From positions 5,768,001 through 5,832,000 of the forward strand of contig NZ_CP109137.1 in the NCBI RefSeq assembly GCF_035918095.1: DNA of 64,000 nucleotides. Reading direction: 5' to 3'. The stretch is from Streptomyces sp. NBC_01750 (lineage in GTDB: Bacteria; Actinomycetota; Actinomycetes; Streptomycetales; Streptomycetaceae). The position numbers and the translations under genes were made by a program. The notes under the pieces were generated by a model, which saw only the letters and a list, made by a program, of their open reading frames with translations, had not been told where the DNA came from and did no database searches. Each line of letters begins with the position of its first letter. Position 1 is the first letter of the stretch. Shown here one piece after another: positions 55,250 to 63,101 of this stretch.

Positions 55250-55417
55250 ATGGCGGCCATGAAGCCGCGGACGGGCGACGGCCCGCTCGAGGTGACCAAG
55301 GAGGGGCGGGGCATCGTCATGCGCGTTCCGCTCGAAGGCGGCGGTCGGCTTGTTGTCGAGCTGACTCCGGACGAAGCCGATGCCCTCGGCGACGCCCTGA
55401 AGAAGGTCGTCGGCTGA
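55250..55417 (+). CDS. DUF3117 family small protein (55 aa)
   Basis: A 55-residue protein near-invariant in actinobacteria: AAMKPRTGDGPLEVTKEGRG, then PLEGGGRLVVELTPDEADAL. It is a single compact beta-alpha fold with no membrane or metal motif. The ATG follows AAGGGGAACG. It sits between the enoyl-CoA hydratase and the O-methyltransferase genes, as a relative (Rv1211) does in the M. tuberculosis version of this block. No function known to me. Confidence 0.9.
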   Translation: MAAMKPRTGDGPLEVTKEGRGIVMRVPLEGGGRLVVELTPDEADALGDALKKVVG

Positions 55418-55440
55418 CGCGGGAAGCGCGCACACTTTTT

Positions 55441-55473
55441 CACTGCCCCGGCACTCATGGTGCCGGGGCAGTG
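55441..55473. terminator. Bidirectional terminator after DUF3117 and the O-methyltransferase
   Basis: A perfect 14-bp stem with a 5-nt loop between convergent genes; TTTTT precedes it at 55436. It can serve both strands. Confidence 0.85.
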
Positions 55474-55488
55474 CTGTGTCCGTGCCGG

Positions 55489-56175
55489 TCAGCCGCGGCG
55501 GACCGCGCAGAGCAGGCCGTCGCCCACCGGCAGCAGCGACGGCAGCAGCTCCTGGCTCTCCCGTACCGCGCGCAGCAGCTCGCGAATGCGTACGACTTCC
55601 GCCGGCTGTGCCGCCGAGTCCACCGTGCGACCGTCCGCGAAGACGCCCTCGAAGCAGACAAGACCGCCTGGTCGCAGCAGGCGCAACGATTCAGCGAGAT
55701 AGTCCAGCGACTCCATCCGGTCGCCGTCGCAGAAGACGAGGTCGTAGCCGCCGTCCGCGAGCCGCGGGAGTACCTCGAGGGCGCGGCCGGGGATGAAACG
55801 TGCCCGGTTCCCGGCAAAGCCGGCCGCGCGGAAGGCCTGCTTGGCGAACTGCTGCCGGTCCGGCTCCGGATCCACGGTCGTCAGTACGCCGTCGGGCCGC
55901 ATGCCCTGCAGCAGATAGATCCCGGAGACACCGGTCCCCGTACCGATCTCGGCCACCGCTTTTGCGTCAGCCGTGGCAGCAAGCATTCGCAGCGCTGCGC
56001 CGGTGCCTGGTGACACCGAGGGGAGCCCTGACTCCCTGGCCCGGTCGCGGGCCCAGCGGAGCGTCTCGTCCTCGGCGACAAAGGCGTCGGCGAACGCCCA
56101 GCTCGTCTGCCGGTTGGCGGTAATGACCCTCTCCTGTCCCCGAAGTTGGCGCGACGCTGACTGTATCCGCTGCAT
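55489..56175 (-). CDS. SAM-dependent O-methyltransferase
   Basis: A class I methyltransferase (228 aa from the chosen ATG) of the caffeoyl-CoA/catechol type. The SAM site is [17 protein letters not shown], with [17 protein letters not shown] (acidic SAM-ribose contact) and [17 protein letters not shown] (metal-binding Asp pair). [16 protein letters not shown] follows. The start is uncertain. ATG 56175 and 56226 both overlap the candidate sigE promoter, and the first conserved residues are [16 protein letters not shown]. An ATT codon there sits 5 nt after AGGAGA. It is divergent from sigE, as the Rv1220c relative is in mycobacteria. Substrate unknown. Confidence 0.88.
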   Translation of the reverse strand: MQRIQSASRQLRGQERVITANRQTSWAFADAFVAEDETLRWARDRARESGLPSVSPGTGAALRMLAATADAKAVAEIGTGTGVSGIYLLQGMRPDGVLTTVDPEPDRQQFAKQAFRAAGFAGNRARFIPGRALEVLPRLADGGYDLVFCDGDRMESLDYLAESLRLLRPGGLVCFEGVFADGRTVDSAAQPAEVVRIRELLRAVRESQELLPSLLPVGDGLLCAVRRG

Positions 56176-56176
56176 C

Positions 56177-56203
56177 GGGAACCCGCAGATGGGACCGGTC
56201 GTT
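56177..56203 (+). promoter_or_regulatory. Candidate ECF (SigE-type) autoregulated promoter
   Basis: GGGAAC (56177-56182), a 17-nt spacer, then CGTT (56200-56203). This is the classic ECF promoter pattern. It sits 21 bp before the sigE ATG, giving a short leader with AGGGGGAAG as the ribosome site. It fits SigE activating its own gene. Confidence 0.6.
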
Positions 56204-56224
56204 ATGGGAGACAGGGGGAAGCGC

Positions 56225-57064
56225 ATGGATCAGGGCCGTAAGCAGGACCCAAATTCGCGTAAAGATTCTTATCCGGAGCTAACGGGCGAGGTGGCTATGG
56301 TAGGGGCTCCGCTGGACACCACCAGAGCCGACAGGGGAGGTGCGGCTGCACCTGCGGATCGGAGGGGAGTGCTCAGGCGCTTCCTCAGGTCACCGGGTGA
56401 GCCGAGATCCGTGACCTACATTGCTGACCGTTCCCGCTCCACCGACTCCGCAGCTACCGCGACCTTCGCATCGGATGCGGAATCGCAGGCGTGGACGCCT
56501 CCCAGCTGGGAGGAGATCGTCAGCACGCACAGCGGCCGGGTCTACCGCCTCGCCTACCGGCTGACGGGCAACCAGCACGACGCCGAGGACCTCACGCAAG
56601 AAGTCTTCGTCCGCGTCTTCCGCTCGCTGTCGACGTACACGCCCGGCACCTTCGAGGGCTGGCTGCACCGCATCACCACAAACCTCTTCCTGGACATGGT
56701 CCGCCGCAAGCAGCGCATCCGTTTCGACGCGCTCGGCGACGACGCGGCAGAGCGGCTGCCCAGTCGCGAGCCGTCTCCGCAGCAGGTCTTCAACGACACC
56801 CACTTCGACGCGGATGTGCAGCAGGCGCTGGACACCCTCGCGCCGGAGTTCCGCGCCGCCGTGGTGCTCTGCGACATCGAGGGACTCTCGTACGAGGAGA
56901 TCGCAGCGACGCTGGGCGTCAAGCTCGGCACGGTCCGCAGCCGCATCCACCGCGGCCGGTCCCACCTGCGCAAGGCCCTGCAGCACCGCTCCCCGGAGGC
57001 TCGTGCCGAGCAGCGCACGCTGGCGGGTGCGGTCAGCCTCTCAGGAGAGGGCGGACCGGCGTGA
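56225..57064 (+). CDS. sigE: ECF sigma factor, SigE-type (mycobacterial SigE relative)
   Basis: A 279-residue group-4 sigma factor. An N-terminal extension of about 95 residues is followed by region 2 ([20 protein letters not shown], with [12 protein letters not shown] and [16 protein letters not shown]) and region 4 ([40 protein letters not shown]). The downstream anti-sigma, htrA and tatB genes repeat the mycobacterial sigE-rseA-htrA-tatB order. So it is this envelope-stress factor, not necessarily the unrelated S. coelicolor factor also named SigE. The ATG follows AGGGGGAAG. Its stop overlaps the anti-sigma GTG. An internal Met near residue 25 could give a shorter form. Confidence 0.93.
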   Translation: MDQGRKQDPNSRKDSYPELTGEVAMVGAPLDTTRADRGGAAAPADRRGVLRRFLRSPGEPRSVTYIADRSRSTDSAATATFASDAESQAWTPPSWEEIVSTHSGRVYRLAYRLTGNQHDAEDLTQEVFVRVFRSLSTYTPGTFEGWLHRITTNLFLDMVRRKQRIRFDALGDDAAERLPSREPSPQQVFNDTHFDADVQQALDTLAPEFRAAVVLCDIEGLSYEEIAATLGVKLGTVRSRIHRGRSHLRKALQHRSPEARAEQRTLAGAVSLSGEGGPA

Positions 57065-58017
57065 CTGGCTCAAGTCCCACCCCCGCGGAGCAGCACCTGG
57101 GGGATCGGCTGGCCGCACTGGTCGACGGCGAGCTGAAACACGATGTCCGCGACCGGGTACTGGCCCATTTGGCGACCTGTCCCAAGTGCAAGGCCGAGGC
57201 CGACGCCCAGCGCCGCTTGAAGAACGTCTTCGCGCAGAGCGCTCCGCCGCCCCCCTCCGAAGGGCTGCTCGCGCGGCTCCAAGGGCTGCCCGCAGGACCC
57301 GGAGGTGACGACGACCGCCCGGGGGGGCCTTTCGACGGGGGGCGACTCGCCAACGGCGTCTTCGCCGCACTGAACCCCTCCGCGAGACACGGACGCGACT
57401 CCCGGACGGAGACCTTCGGCTACGTACCCGCGGGCGCGCACGCGACCGTGCTTCCCGGCTCCGGCGGCGGCTTCCGGATCCATGAGGTGGGTCGTAGCGA
57501 CGCGGAACGTTCACCCTGGCTTGGCCGGAGGTTCGTCTTCGCGGCGGCCAGCGCGGTGTCCTTCGCCGCGATCGCTCTCGGCGGGGCGATTCCGCTGGAT
57601 GGCTCGGTGCAGGCAGGTCCCAGGGGCGAGGGAGCGGGGAACAGCGTCACACCGCTGCGCGCCGCGGCCCCGACCCCGGGCAACGGCGGATCGAACGGCG
57701 GTACGGGCACAGGGGCCACACCCAGGGGCACGGAGGCCGAGCGCCGCCGCGGTGGTGGCAATGGCCCGGCCAGGTCGGACAACCGGCCGGTCATCGCCGG
57801 TGCACCGAGCCTGCTGGCCCCGGCAGCGCCGCTGAACCACCCGTTCTCCGCCTCGATACTGACCGATACCTCGTCCTCCCTGTCTCCGCTGATACGTCCC
57901 ACGGGCTCGGCGTTCCAGCTCGCCACCGCTCCCGGACTCCTTCCGTCCGCCACACCCGCTCCCACCCATCTCGCCGCACCGACCCAGCCTTCCCGGCCCC
58001 TCTTGTCCGAGCGCTGA
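57061..58017 (+). CDS. Zinc anti-sigma factor, RseA-like
   Basis: A 318-residue membrane anti-sigma factor. The N-terminal zf-HC2 domain has HLATCPKC (H-x3-C-x2-C) with an upstream His ([12 protein letters not shown]). This is the ZAS motif, which in redox-sensing members releases the sigma factor on oxidation. One membrane segment lies at about 157-178 ([20 protein letters not shown]), followed by a long disordered outer tail. Its GTG overlaps the sigE stop, so they are coupled one-to-one. In mycobacteria RseA is phosphorylated and degraded after surface stress; that is not visible here. It should hold SigE inactive. Confidence 0.9.
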   Translation: MTGSSPTPAEQHLGDRLAALVDGELKHDVRDRVLAHLATCPKCKAEADAQRRLKNVFAQSAPPPPSEGLLARLQGLPAGPGGDDDRPGGPFDGGRLANGVFAALNPSARHGRDSRTETFGYVPAGAHATVLPGSGGGFRIHEVGRSDAERSPWLGRRFVFAAASAVSFAAIALGGAIPLDGSVQAGPRGEGAGNSVTPLRAAAPTPGNGGSNGGTGTGATPRGTEAERRRGGGNGPARSDNRPVIAGAPSLLAPAAPLNHPFSASILTDTSSSLSPLIRPTGSAFQLATAPGLLPSATPAPTHLAAPTQPSRPLLSER

Positions 58018-58109
58018 CCAGGCCCTGCCCGGCGATTCGCAAACCTGGTTGAATCTTCTGAGGGGTGCCCCACGGGGGTGCCGCACGGTCGGCAGTTTGC
58101 GGGGAGAGC

Positions 58110-59810
58110 ATGGACGACGGGAAGCCCACCGGGCCGAAGGCGAAGTGGTGGAGCCGGCCCAGTGCGGGACGCACGGCTCACTCCGAGCCGGAGGCTCAGA
58201 CGCCGGCCGCGGCGCCGGTGCCCGGGGAGACCGAGGTGACGGCGGAACTGCCTCCGGTGCAATCCCCCGTACCCCTGCCGCGGGATGCCGAGACGGCCGC
58301 CGACCCGGTGCTGCCCGCGGCACAGCCCGCACCGGAACAGGGCCGGCCGCAGCCGTTGCACGAGCCCGATCCGTACAGCACTCCGCCCTACGGCGGGCCC
58401 GGTCCATGGGCACCGGCTCCTCCCGTACAGCGGCCGATGCCGACTCCGGCGCAGGGCACGCCCGTACCGTCGCCGTATCCCGCGCCGAACGGAACACCGG
58501 CGGGCGGGGGCACCGGCGGTGGATACGCGCCGCCGCCGGCCCCGTCCCTCCCGCAGTCGCACGACCAGCCGCAATCGCCCCTCCAGCCGCAGCAGCAGCC
58601 CCAGGAGCGTCCGCAGCCACTGTCCTCGCTGTGGCTGCAGTACGACCCGTGGAGCGCACCCGGGCAGCCGCTCACCCACTCCGGTGAGCCCGTCAGGAGG
58701 AAGGGCCGACGCGGATCGCTGCTGGTCGGGGCGGTCCTGCTCGCGCTCGTCGCCGGCGCTATCGGCGGCGGCACAGGCGCGTACATCGAGCGCAACGGCG
58801 GCATCACCAGCGTCGAACTCCCGCAGTCCGTCAAGGACGACGGCAAGCGCGCGCCCGACAGCGTCGCGGGTATCGCCGCCAGCGCCCTGCCGAGCGTCGT
58901 CACCCTCCATGTCAGCGGCGGGGGCGAACAGGGCACCGGCACCGGATTCGTACTCGACCAGCAGGGCCACATACTCACCAACAACCATGTCGTCGACCCG
59001 GCAGGCTCCTCCGGCGAGATCTCGGTCACCTTCAGCGGCGGCGAGAGCGCCAAGGCCACTCTCGTCGGCAAGGACAGCGGTTACGACCTCGCCGTCGTCA
59101 AGGTCTCCGGTGTCACCGGCCTCAAGCCGCTGCCCCTCGGCAACTCCGAAAACGTCCAGGTGGGTGATCCGGTCGTTGCCATCGGCGCGCCGTTCGACCT
59201 CCAGAACACCGTGACCTCCGGCATCATCAGCGCCAAGGAGCGCCCCATCACCGCGGGGGGCGAGAAGGGCGACGGCAGCGATGTCAGCTACGTCGACGCG
59301 CTGCAGACCGACGCCCCGATAAACCCCGGCAACTCCGGCGGCCCGCTGGTGGACACCAAGGCCCGCGTCATCGGCATCAACAGCGCGATCCGGGCCGCGG
59401 ACAGCGGCACGGGCACCGAAGGAGGCCAGGCCGGCTCCATCGGACTCGGCTTCGCGATCCCCATCAACCAGGGCAAGCGCGTCGCCGAAGAGCTGATCAA
59501 CACCGGTAAGGCCACCCACCCGGTGATCGGCGTCAGCCTCGACATGAAGTACACCGGCGACGGCGCACGCGTCGGCGACAAGGGCAAGGACGGCTCCCCG
59601 TCGGTCACCAGGAGCGGTCCTGGCGCCAAGGCGGGCATCAAGGCGGGCGACGTCATCACCAAGATCGACGGCCAGCGAGTGCACAGCGGCGAGGAGCTGA
59701 TCGTCAAGATCCGTGCCCATCGCCCCGGCGACCGGCTGGAACTGACGGTGGTTCGCGCCGGCCGTGAACGGAGGATGACGCTGACGCTCGGCTCCGCGTC
59801 CGGCACATGA
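58110..59810 (+). CDS. htrA: HtrA/DegP-type membrane serine protease with PDZ domain
   Basis: A 566-residue protein. A Pro/Gln-rich cytoplasmic segment (about 1-200) leads to a membrane helix (about 208-228, GSLLVGAVLLALVAGAIGGG), then a trypsin-like domain and a C-terminal PDZ domain. The catalytic triad is H293 (ILTNNHVV), D326 (GYDLAVVK) and S409 (NPGNSGGPL). The PDZ domain has GAKAGIKAGDVITKIDGQRV. It degrades or refolds misfolded envelope proteins and may take part in anti-sigma turnover. The ATG follows GGGGAGAGC. It lies 92 bp after the anti-sigma gene in the stress operon. Confidence 0.95.
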   Translation: MDDGKPTGPKAKWWSRPSAGRTAHSEPEAQTPAAAPVPGETEVTAELPPVQSPVPLPRDAETAADPVLPAAQPAPEQGRPQPLHEPDPYSTPPYGGPGPWAPAPPVQRPMPTPAQGTPVPSPYPAPNGTPAGGGTGGGYAPPPAPSLPQSHDQPQSPLQPQQQPQERPQPLSSLWLQYDPWSAPGQPLTHSGEPVRRKGRRGSLLVGAVLLALVAGAIGGGTGAYIERNGGITSVELPQSVKDDGKRAPDSVAGIAASALPSVVTLHVSGGGEQGTGTGFVLDQQGHILTNNHVVDPAGSSGEISVTFSGGESAKATLVGKDSGYDLAVVKVSGVTGLKPLPLGNSENVQVGDPVVAIGAPFDLQNTVTSGIISAKERPITAGGEKGDGSDVSYVDALQTDAPINPGNSGGPLVDTKARVIGINSAIRAADSGTGTEGGQAGSIGLGFAIPINQGKRVAEELINTGKATHPVIGVSLDMKYTGDGARVGDKGKDGSPSVTRSGPGAKAGIKAGDVITKIDGQRVHSGEELIVKIRAHRPGDRLELTVVRAGRERRMTLTLGSASGT

Positions 59811-59948
59811 CGACCATCCGAACGGCCGCCGGACGGGTGGGCGCATCGGCCATCGGAAGGTACCGCGCAGACAGTTTCGACGGGTACCGTGGATCGGGCC
59901 CGGACCCCATCCGACCTGCGGGCCGCAGAGAACACGAGGAGCAGCAGG

Positions 59949-60395
59949 GTGTTCAATGACATAGGCGCACTGGAGCTGGTGGCGCTCGTGGTGCTCGCCG
60001 TGCTCATCTTCGGCCCCGACAAGCTGCCGAAGGTCATCCAGGACGCCACGCGGTTCATCCGGAAGATCCGCGAGTTCTCCGAAAGCGCAAAGCAGGACAT
60101 TCGTAGCGAACTGGGGCCGGAGTTCAAGGACTTCGAGTTCGAGGACCTCAACCCCAAGACGTTCATCCGCAAGCAGCTGGACGAGAACGAGGACCTGAAG
60201 GACCTCAAGGACCTGCGCAGCAGCTTCGACCTCAAGAAGGAGATCAACGAGGTCGCGGACGCGGTGAACGGCAACGAATCCGCGGTCTCGGTCCCGGCCG
60301 CCGTCAACGGCTCGCCCGGCACCCCCGACCTGCTCAAGAAGCGCGAAAACGTCGATAGGGGCGAGCGGCCCCCGTTCGACGCCGACGCCACCTGA
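59949..60395 (+). CDS. tatB: Twin-arginine translocase subunit TatB
   Basis: A 148-residue membrane protein of the TatA/B family. It starts with a short outer segment and membrane helix (FNDIGALELVALVVLAVLIF), the family's FGPDKLPK turn, and an amphipathic helix. A long polar coiled-coil tail follows (NPKTFIRKQLDENEDLKDLK). The N-terminal Glu in the helix (ALELV) and the length favour TatB over TatA. TatB receives folded twin-arginine substrates together with TatC, which is not in this window. The GTG at 59949 follows GAGGAGCAGCAG. The same place after htrA is seen in mycobacteria. Confidence 0.93.
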   Translation: MFNDIGALELVALVVLAVLIFGPDKLPKVIQDATRFIRKIREFSESAKQDIRSELGPEFKDFEFEDLNPKTFIRKQLDENEDLKDLKDLRSSFDLKKEINEVADAVNGNESAVSVPAAVNGSPGTPDLLKKRENVDRGERPPFDADAT

Positions 60396-60514
60396 GTGCC
60401 GTCAATCCCTGCGAGTCGGGACAGGGTGGCTATTCTCCATCTGTCCGGTAGTGAGGACGCCCGAGGGGGGCGGGTCCGCTCCGGGCCTCGGAGACAGAGG
60501 AGGCGGCCGGGTAG

Positions 60515-61204
60515 ATGGAGACGACAAGTCGGCTAGCGGCGCAAGGCACGGTCAGTGATTCTCCTGCGCCCGGCGGGGACAACCCGCTCTCGGCGCAGCG
60601 GGTGACAGCGGCGCAGCGTGTGGTCGACGGATTCCTGCGTGCGACTTTCCCCTGGTACGGACTGGACGAGGCCTTCACCGGCCCGCGCTGGCTGATGCAT
60701 GTGGGTACCGCGGCGGACGGCACGGTCCAGCACGGCTCCATGGGTCACGGCGACGAGCCGTCGATACGGTCGGACGCGGGCGGCCCGGACAAGGAGCGTT
60801 TCGCGGCCGTCGTCACCGTGGCTGCGAGCCCGGTACGGCGCAGCGGCGACGGCACCGGCGTACTGGACGCCACCACGGTCTCCTCCGCGGCCTGGCTCGC
60901 CGGCTCGGGCCTGCTGGCCCACACCTGGCCCGGCCAGCTCGACCACTCGCTGCGCGACGACTGGCTGGACCAGCAGACCGAGACCGCCTTCGAGCTCGCC
61001 GACGATCTGGCGGGACCGGCCTGGTTGATGCTCTCGCTGCCCGTCGACGGTGTGCCGACGCCCTTCCACTACCGCGAGTCGGAGTTCGGCTGGGTGCTCG
61101 CCGGCTCCACCGGGGGCGGGGTGCATGTCGGCGCGTACGGGCGCGGAATGAGCGCGTACGGGCTGGGTTTCTCGGCGGTCCCGAACCTGGGCGCGTACGT
61201 CTAG
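60515..61204 (+). CDS. Conserved hypothetical protein, no known domain
   Basis: A 229-residue soluble protein (LSAQRVTAAQRVVDGFLRAT; TFPWYGLDEAFTGPRWLMHV). It is rich in Trp, Gly and Tyr, with the ending GAYGRGMSAYGLGFSAVPNL. No signal peptide, membrane helix, or catalytic motif is seen. The ATG follows GAGGAGGCGGCC. It comes 119 bp after tatB on the same strand and ends in a strong terminator. Its place at the end of the stress operon hints at an envelope link, but only by position. Confidence 0.75.
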   Translation: METTSRLAAQGTVSDSPAPGGDNPLSAQRVTAAQRVVDGFLRATFPWYGLDEAFTGPRWLMHVGTAADGTVQHGSMGHGDEPSIRSDAGGPDKERFAAVVTVAASPVRRSGDGTGVLDATTVSSAAWLAGSGLLAHTWPGQLDHSLRDDWLDQQTETAFELADDLAGPAWLMLSLPVDGVPTPFHYRESEFGWVLAGSTGGGVHVGAYGRGMSAYGLGFSAVPNLGAYV

Positions 61205-61220
61205 AGCGACGGCGTACGAC

Positions 61221-61252
61221 GAAGGGGCGCCGCTCATGAGCGGCGCCCCTTC
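61221..61252. terminator. Bidirectional terminator before the convergent mrp gene
   Basis: A 32-nt perfect palindrome: a 14-bp stem (GAAGGGGCGCCGCT) closed by a 4-nt CATG loop. It lies 17 bp after the plus-strand stop. Confidence 0.88.
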
Positions 61253-61329
61253 ACGCTGCGCGTACCGTTCGGGCCGGTGGCCGGGTTGTGCGCACCCGAT
61301 CCGCTCGGCGGAACGAAGCCACGGCCTCG

Positions 61330-62463
61330 TCAGAACTTATTGCGCGGGGTGATCCCCAGTGACATGCCCGACAGCCCGCGGGCGCGCCCGCCGAGCTTCC
61401 CCGCGATCGCGCGCAGCGCGGCGCCCGCAGGGGAATCCGGGTCGGTGAGCACGACGGGCTTGCCCTCGTCGCCGCCCTCCCGCAGGCGGACGTCGATCGG
61501 GATGGAGCCCAGCACCGGCACATTGGCGCCGGTCGTCTTCGTCAGGCCCTCGGCGACCCGCTGGCCGCCGCCGCTGCCGAAGACGTCGACCATCTCGTCG
61601 CAGTGCGGGCACGGCAGACCCGACATGTTCTCGACGACGCCGACGATCTTCTGGTGGGTCTGTACGGCGATCGAGCCGGCCCGCTCGGCGACCTCGGCCG
61701 CGGCCTGCTGCGGGGTGGTCACCACCAGGATCTCGGCGTTCGGTACCAGCTGCGCCACCGAGATGGCGATGTCGCCGGTCCCCGGCGGCAGGTCGAGCAG
61801 CAGCACGTCCAGGTCGCCCCAGTACACATCCGCGAGGAACTGCTGCAGCGCGCGGTGCAGCATCGGTCCGCGCCACACCACCGGCGCGTTGCCCGGGGTG
61901 AACATCCCGATCGAGATGACCTTCACGCCGTGGGCCGACGGCGGCATGATCATGTTCTCGACCTGGGTCGGACGGCCGTCCGCACCCAGCATCCGCGGCA
62001 CGCTGTGTCCGTAGATGTCGGCGTCGACGACACCGACCTTCAGCCCGTCGGCCGCCATCGCCGCCGCCAGGTTCACGGTGACGGAGGACTTGCCGACTCC
62101 GCCCTTGCCCGAGGCCACCGCGTACACCCTGGTCAATGAGCCGGGCTTGGCGAAGGGCACCTCGCGCTCCGCGGTCCCGCCGCGCAGCGAGCTCGCGAGC
62201 TCCTTCCGCTGCTCGTCGCTCATCACGTCCAGCGTGACGTCGACGCGCGTGACGCCCTCGACGCGCGTGACCGCATCGGTCACATTCTTGGTGATCGTCT
62301 CGCGCATAGGACAGCCGGAGACGGTGAGGTACACCGTGACGGCGACCGCTCCGTCCGCCCCGATCTCGACTGATTTGACCATGCCGAGTTCGGTGATCGG
62401 TCGGTTGATCTCGGGGTCGTTCACCGTCGCCAGTGCTTCAAGCACCGCGTCTTCCGTAGCCAT
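61330..62463 (-). CDS. mrp: Mrp/NBP35-type iron-sulfur carrier ATPase
   Basis: A 377-residue P-loop ATPase of the Mrp/ApbC family that binds an Fe-S cluster and delivers it to target proteins. The N-terminal MIP18/DUF59-type domain (1-95) has VNDPEINRPITELGMV and TVSGCPMRETI. The deviant Walker A is GKGGVGKSSVTVNLA, Walker B is VLLLDLPPGTGD, and CPHC (GLPCPHCDEM) is the cluster-binding pair at the dimer interface. The ATG at 62463 has no ribosome site, and TACCAT lies exactly 7 nt upstream, suggesting a leaderless mRNA. It shares this region with a DUF1003 gene on the same strand. Confidence 0.94.
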   Translation of the reverse strand: MATEDAVLEALATVNDPEINRPITELGMVKSVEIGADGAVAVTVYLTVSGCPMRETITKNVTDAVTRVEGVTRVDVTLDVMSDEQRKELASSLRGGTAEREVPFAKPGSLTRVYAVASGKGGVGKSSVTVNLAAAMAADGLKVGVVDADIYGHSVPRMLGADGRPTQVENMIMPPSAHGVKVISIGMFTPGNAPVVWRGPMLHRALQQFLADVYWGDLDVLLLDLPPGTGDIAISVAQLVPNAEILVVTTPQQAAAEVAERAGSIAVQTHQKIVGVVENMSGLPCPHCDEMVDVFGSGGGQRVAEGLTKTTGANVPVLGSIPIDVRLREGGDEGKPVVLTDPDSPAGAALRAIAGKLGGRARGLSGMSLGITPRNKF

Positions 62464-62470
62464 ACGGACG

Positions 62471-62476
62471 ATGGTA
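62471..62476 (-). promoter_or_regulatory. Candidate -10 of leaderless mrp mRNA
   Basis: On the minus strand TACCAT lies 7 nt before the ATG. It lies 31 bp past the upstream DUF1003 stop, so mrp may also be read through from that gene. Confidence 0.45.
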
Positions 62477-62507
62477 CGGCGCTGACTCCCACTCCCGGAT
62501 AGGGCGG

Positions 62508-63101
62508 TCAGCGGTCGCCTTCGTCACTCTCGTCCGGACGCTCGTGCGGGAATAGGCGACGCCCGTCCAGATCCTTGATCAGATCCTGGAATTCGGAGCG
62601 GATCCAGTCGCGGGTCGCGACCTCGCCGAGCCCCATCCGCAGCGACGCGATCTCCCGTGTCAGGTATTCGGTGTCCGCGATCGACCGCTCGTTCTGCTTT
62701 CGTTCCTGCTCATGTGTGACCCGGTCACGGTCGTCCTGCCGGTTCTGCGCCAGCAGGATCAGCGGGGCCGCGTACGAGGCCTGGAGCGACAGCATCAGCG
62801 TCAGAAAGATGAACGGGTACGGGTCGAAACGCAGATCCCCGGGCGCGGAGATGTTCCAGACGACCCACATGATGATGATCAGCGTCATCCAGACCAGGAA
62901 CCGGCCGGTCCCCAGGAAACGCGCGATCCGCTCCGAGAACCGGCCGAAGGCCTCGGGGTCGTACTCCGGCAGCAGACTGCGCCGTGGCGTGCGGGGCTGG
63001 TCGAGCCGGGCGCGGGGGCGCGGTGCCGCGCTCGCCCCGGCGGGCAGGCGCTCCTTCTGCTCGCTGCGATCGGTCAGCCCGTCCTGGCTGCCGCTACCCA
63101 T
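62508..63101 (-). CDS. DUF1003 family membrane protein
   Basis: A 197-residue protein. A basic N-terminus leads to two membrane helices ([16 protein letters not shown] and [20 protein letters not shown]). A cytoplasmic tail follows, starting with the DUF1003 stretch [20 protein letters not shown] and going on as a helical acidic region ([20 protein letters not shown]). The ATG overlaps the stop of the MgtE-N/CBS gene by 8 bp, so the two are made together. Role unknown. Confidence 0.9.
   Translation of the reverse strand: MGSGSQDGLTDRSEQKERLPAGASAAPRPRARLDQPRTPRRSLLPEYDPEAFGRFSERIARFLGTGRFLVWMTLIIIMWVVWNISAPGDLRFDPYPFIFLTLMLSLQASYAAPLILLAQNRQDDRDRVTHEQERKQNERSIADTEYLTREIASLRMGLGEVATRDWIRSEFQDLIKDLDGRRLFPHERPDESDEGDR

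Noticed and set aside
57420..59846. 808-residue minus-strand open frame
   Set aside because: It is antisense to htrA and the anti-sigma gene, both of which have clear catalytic or zinc motifs.
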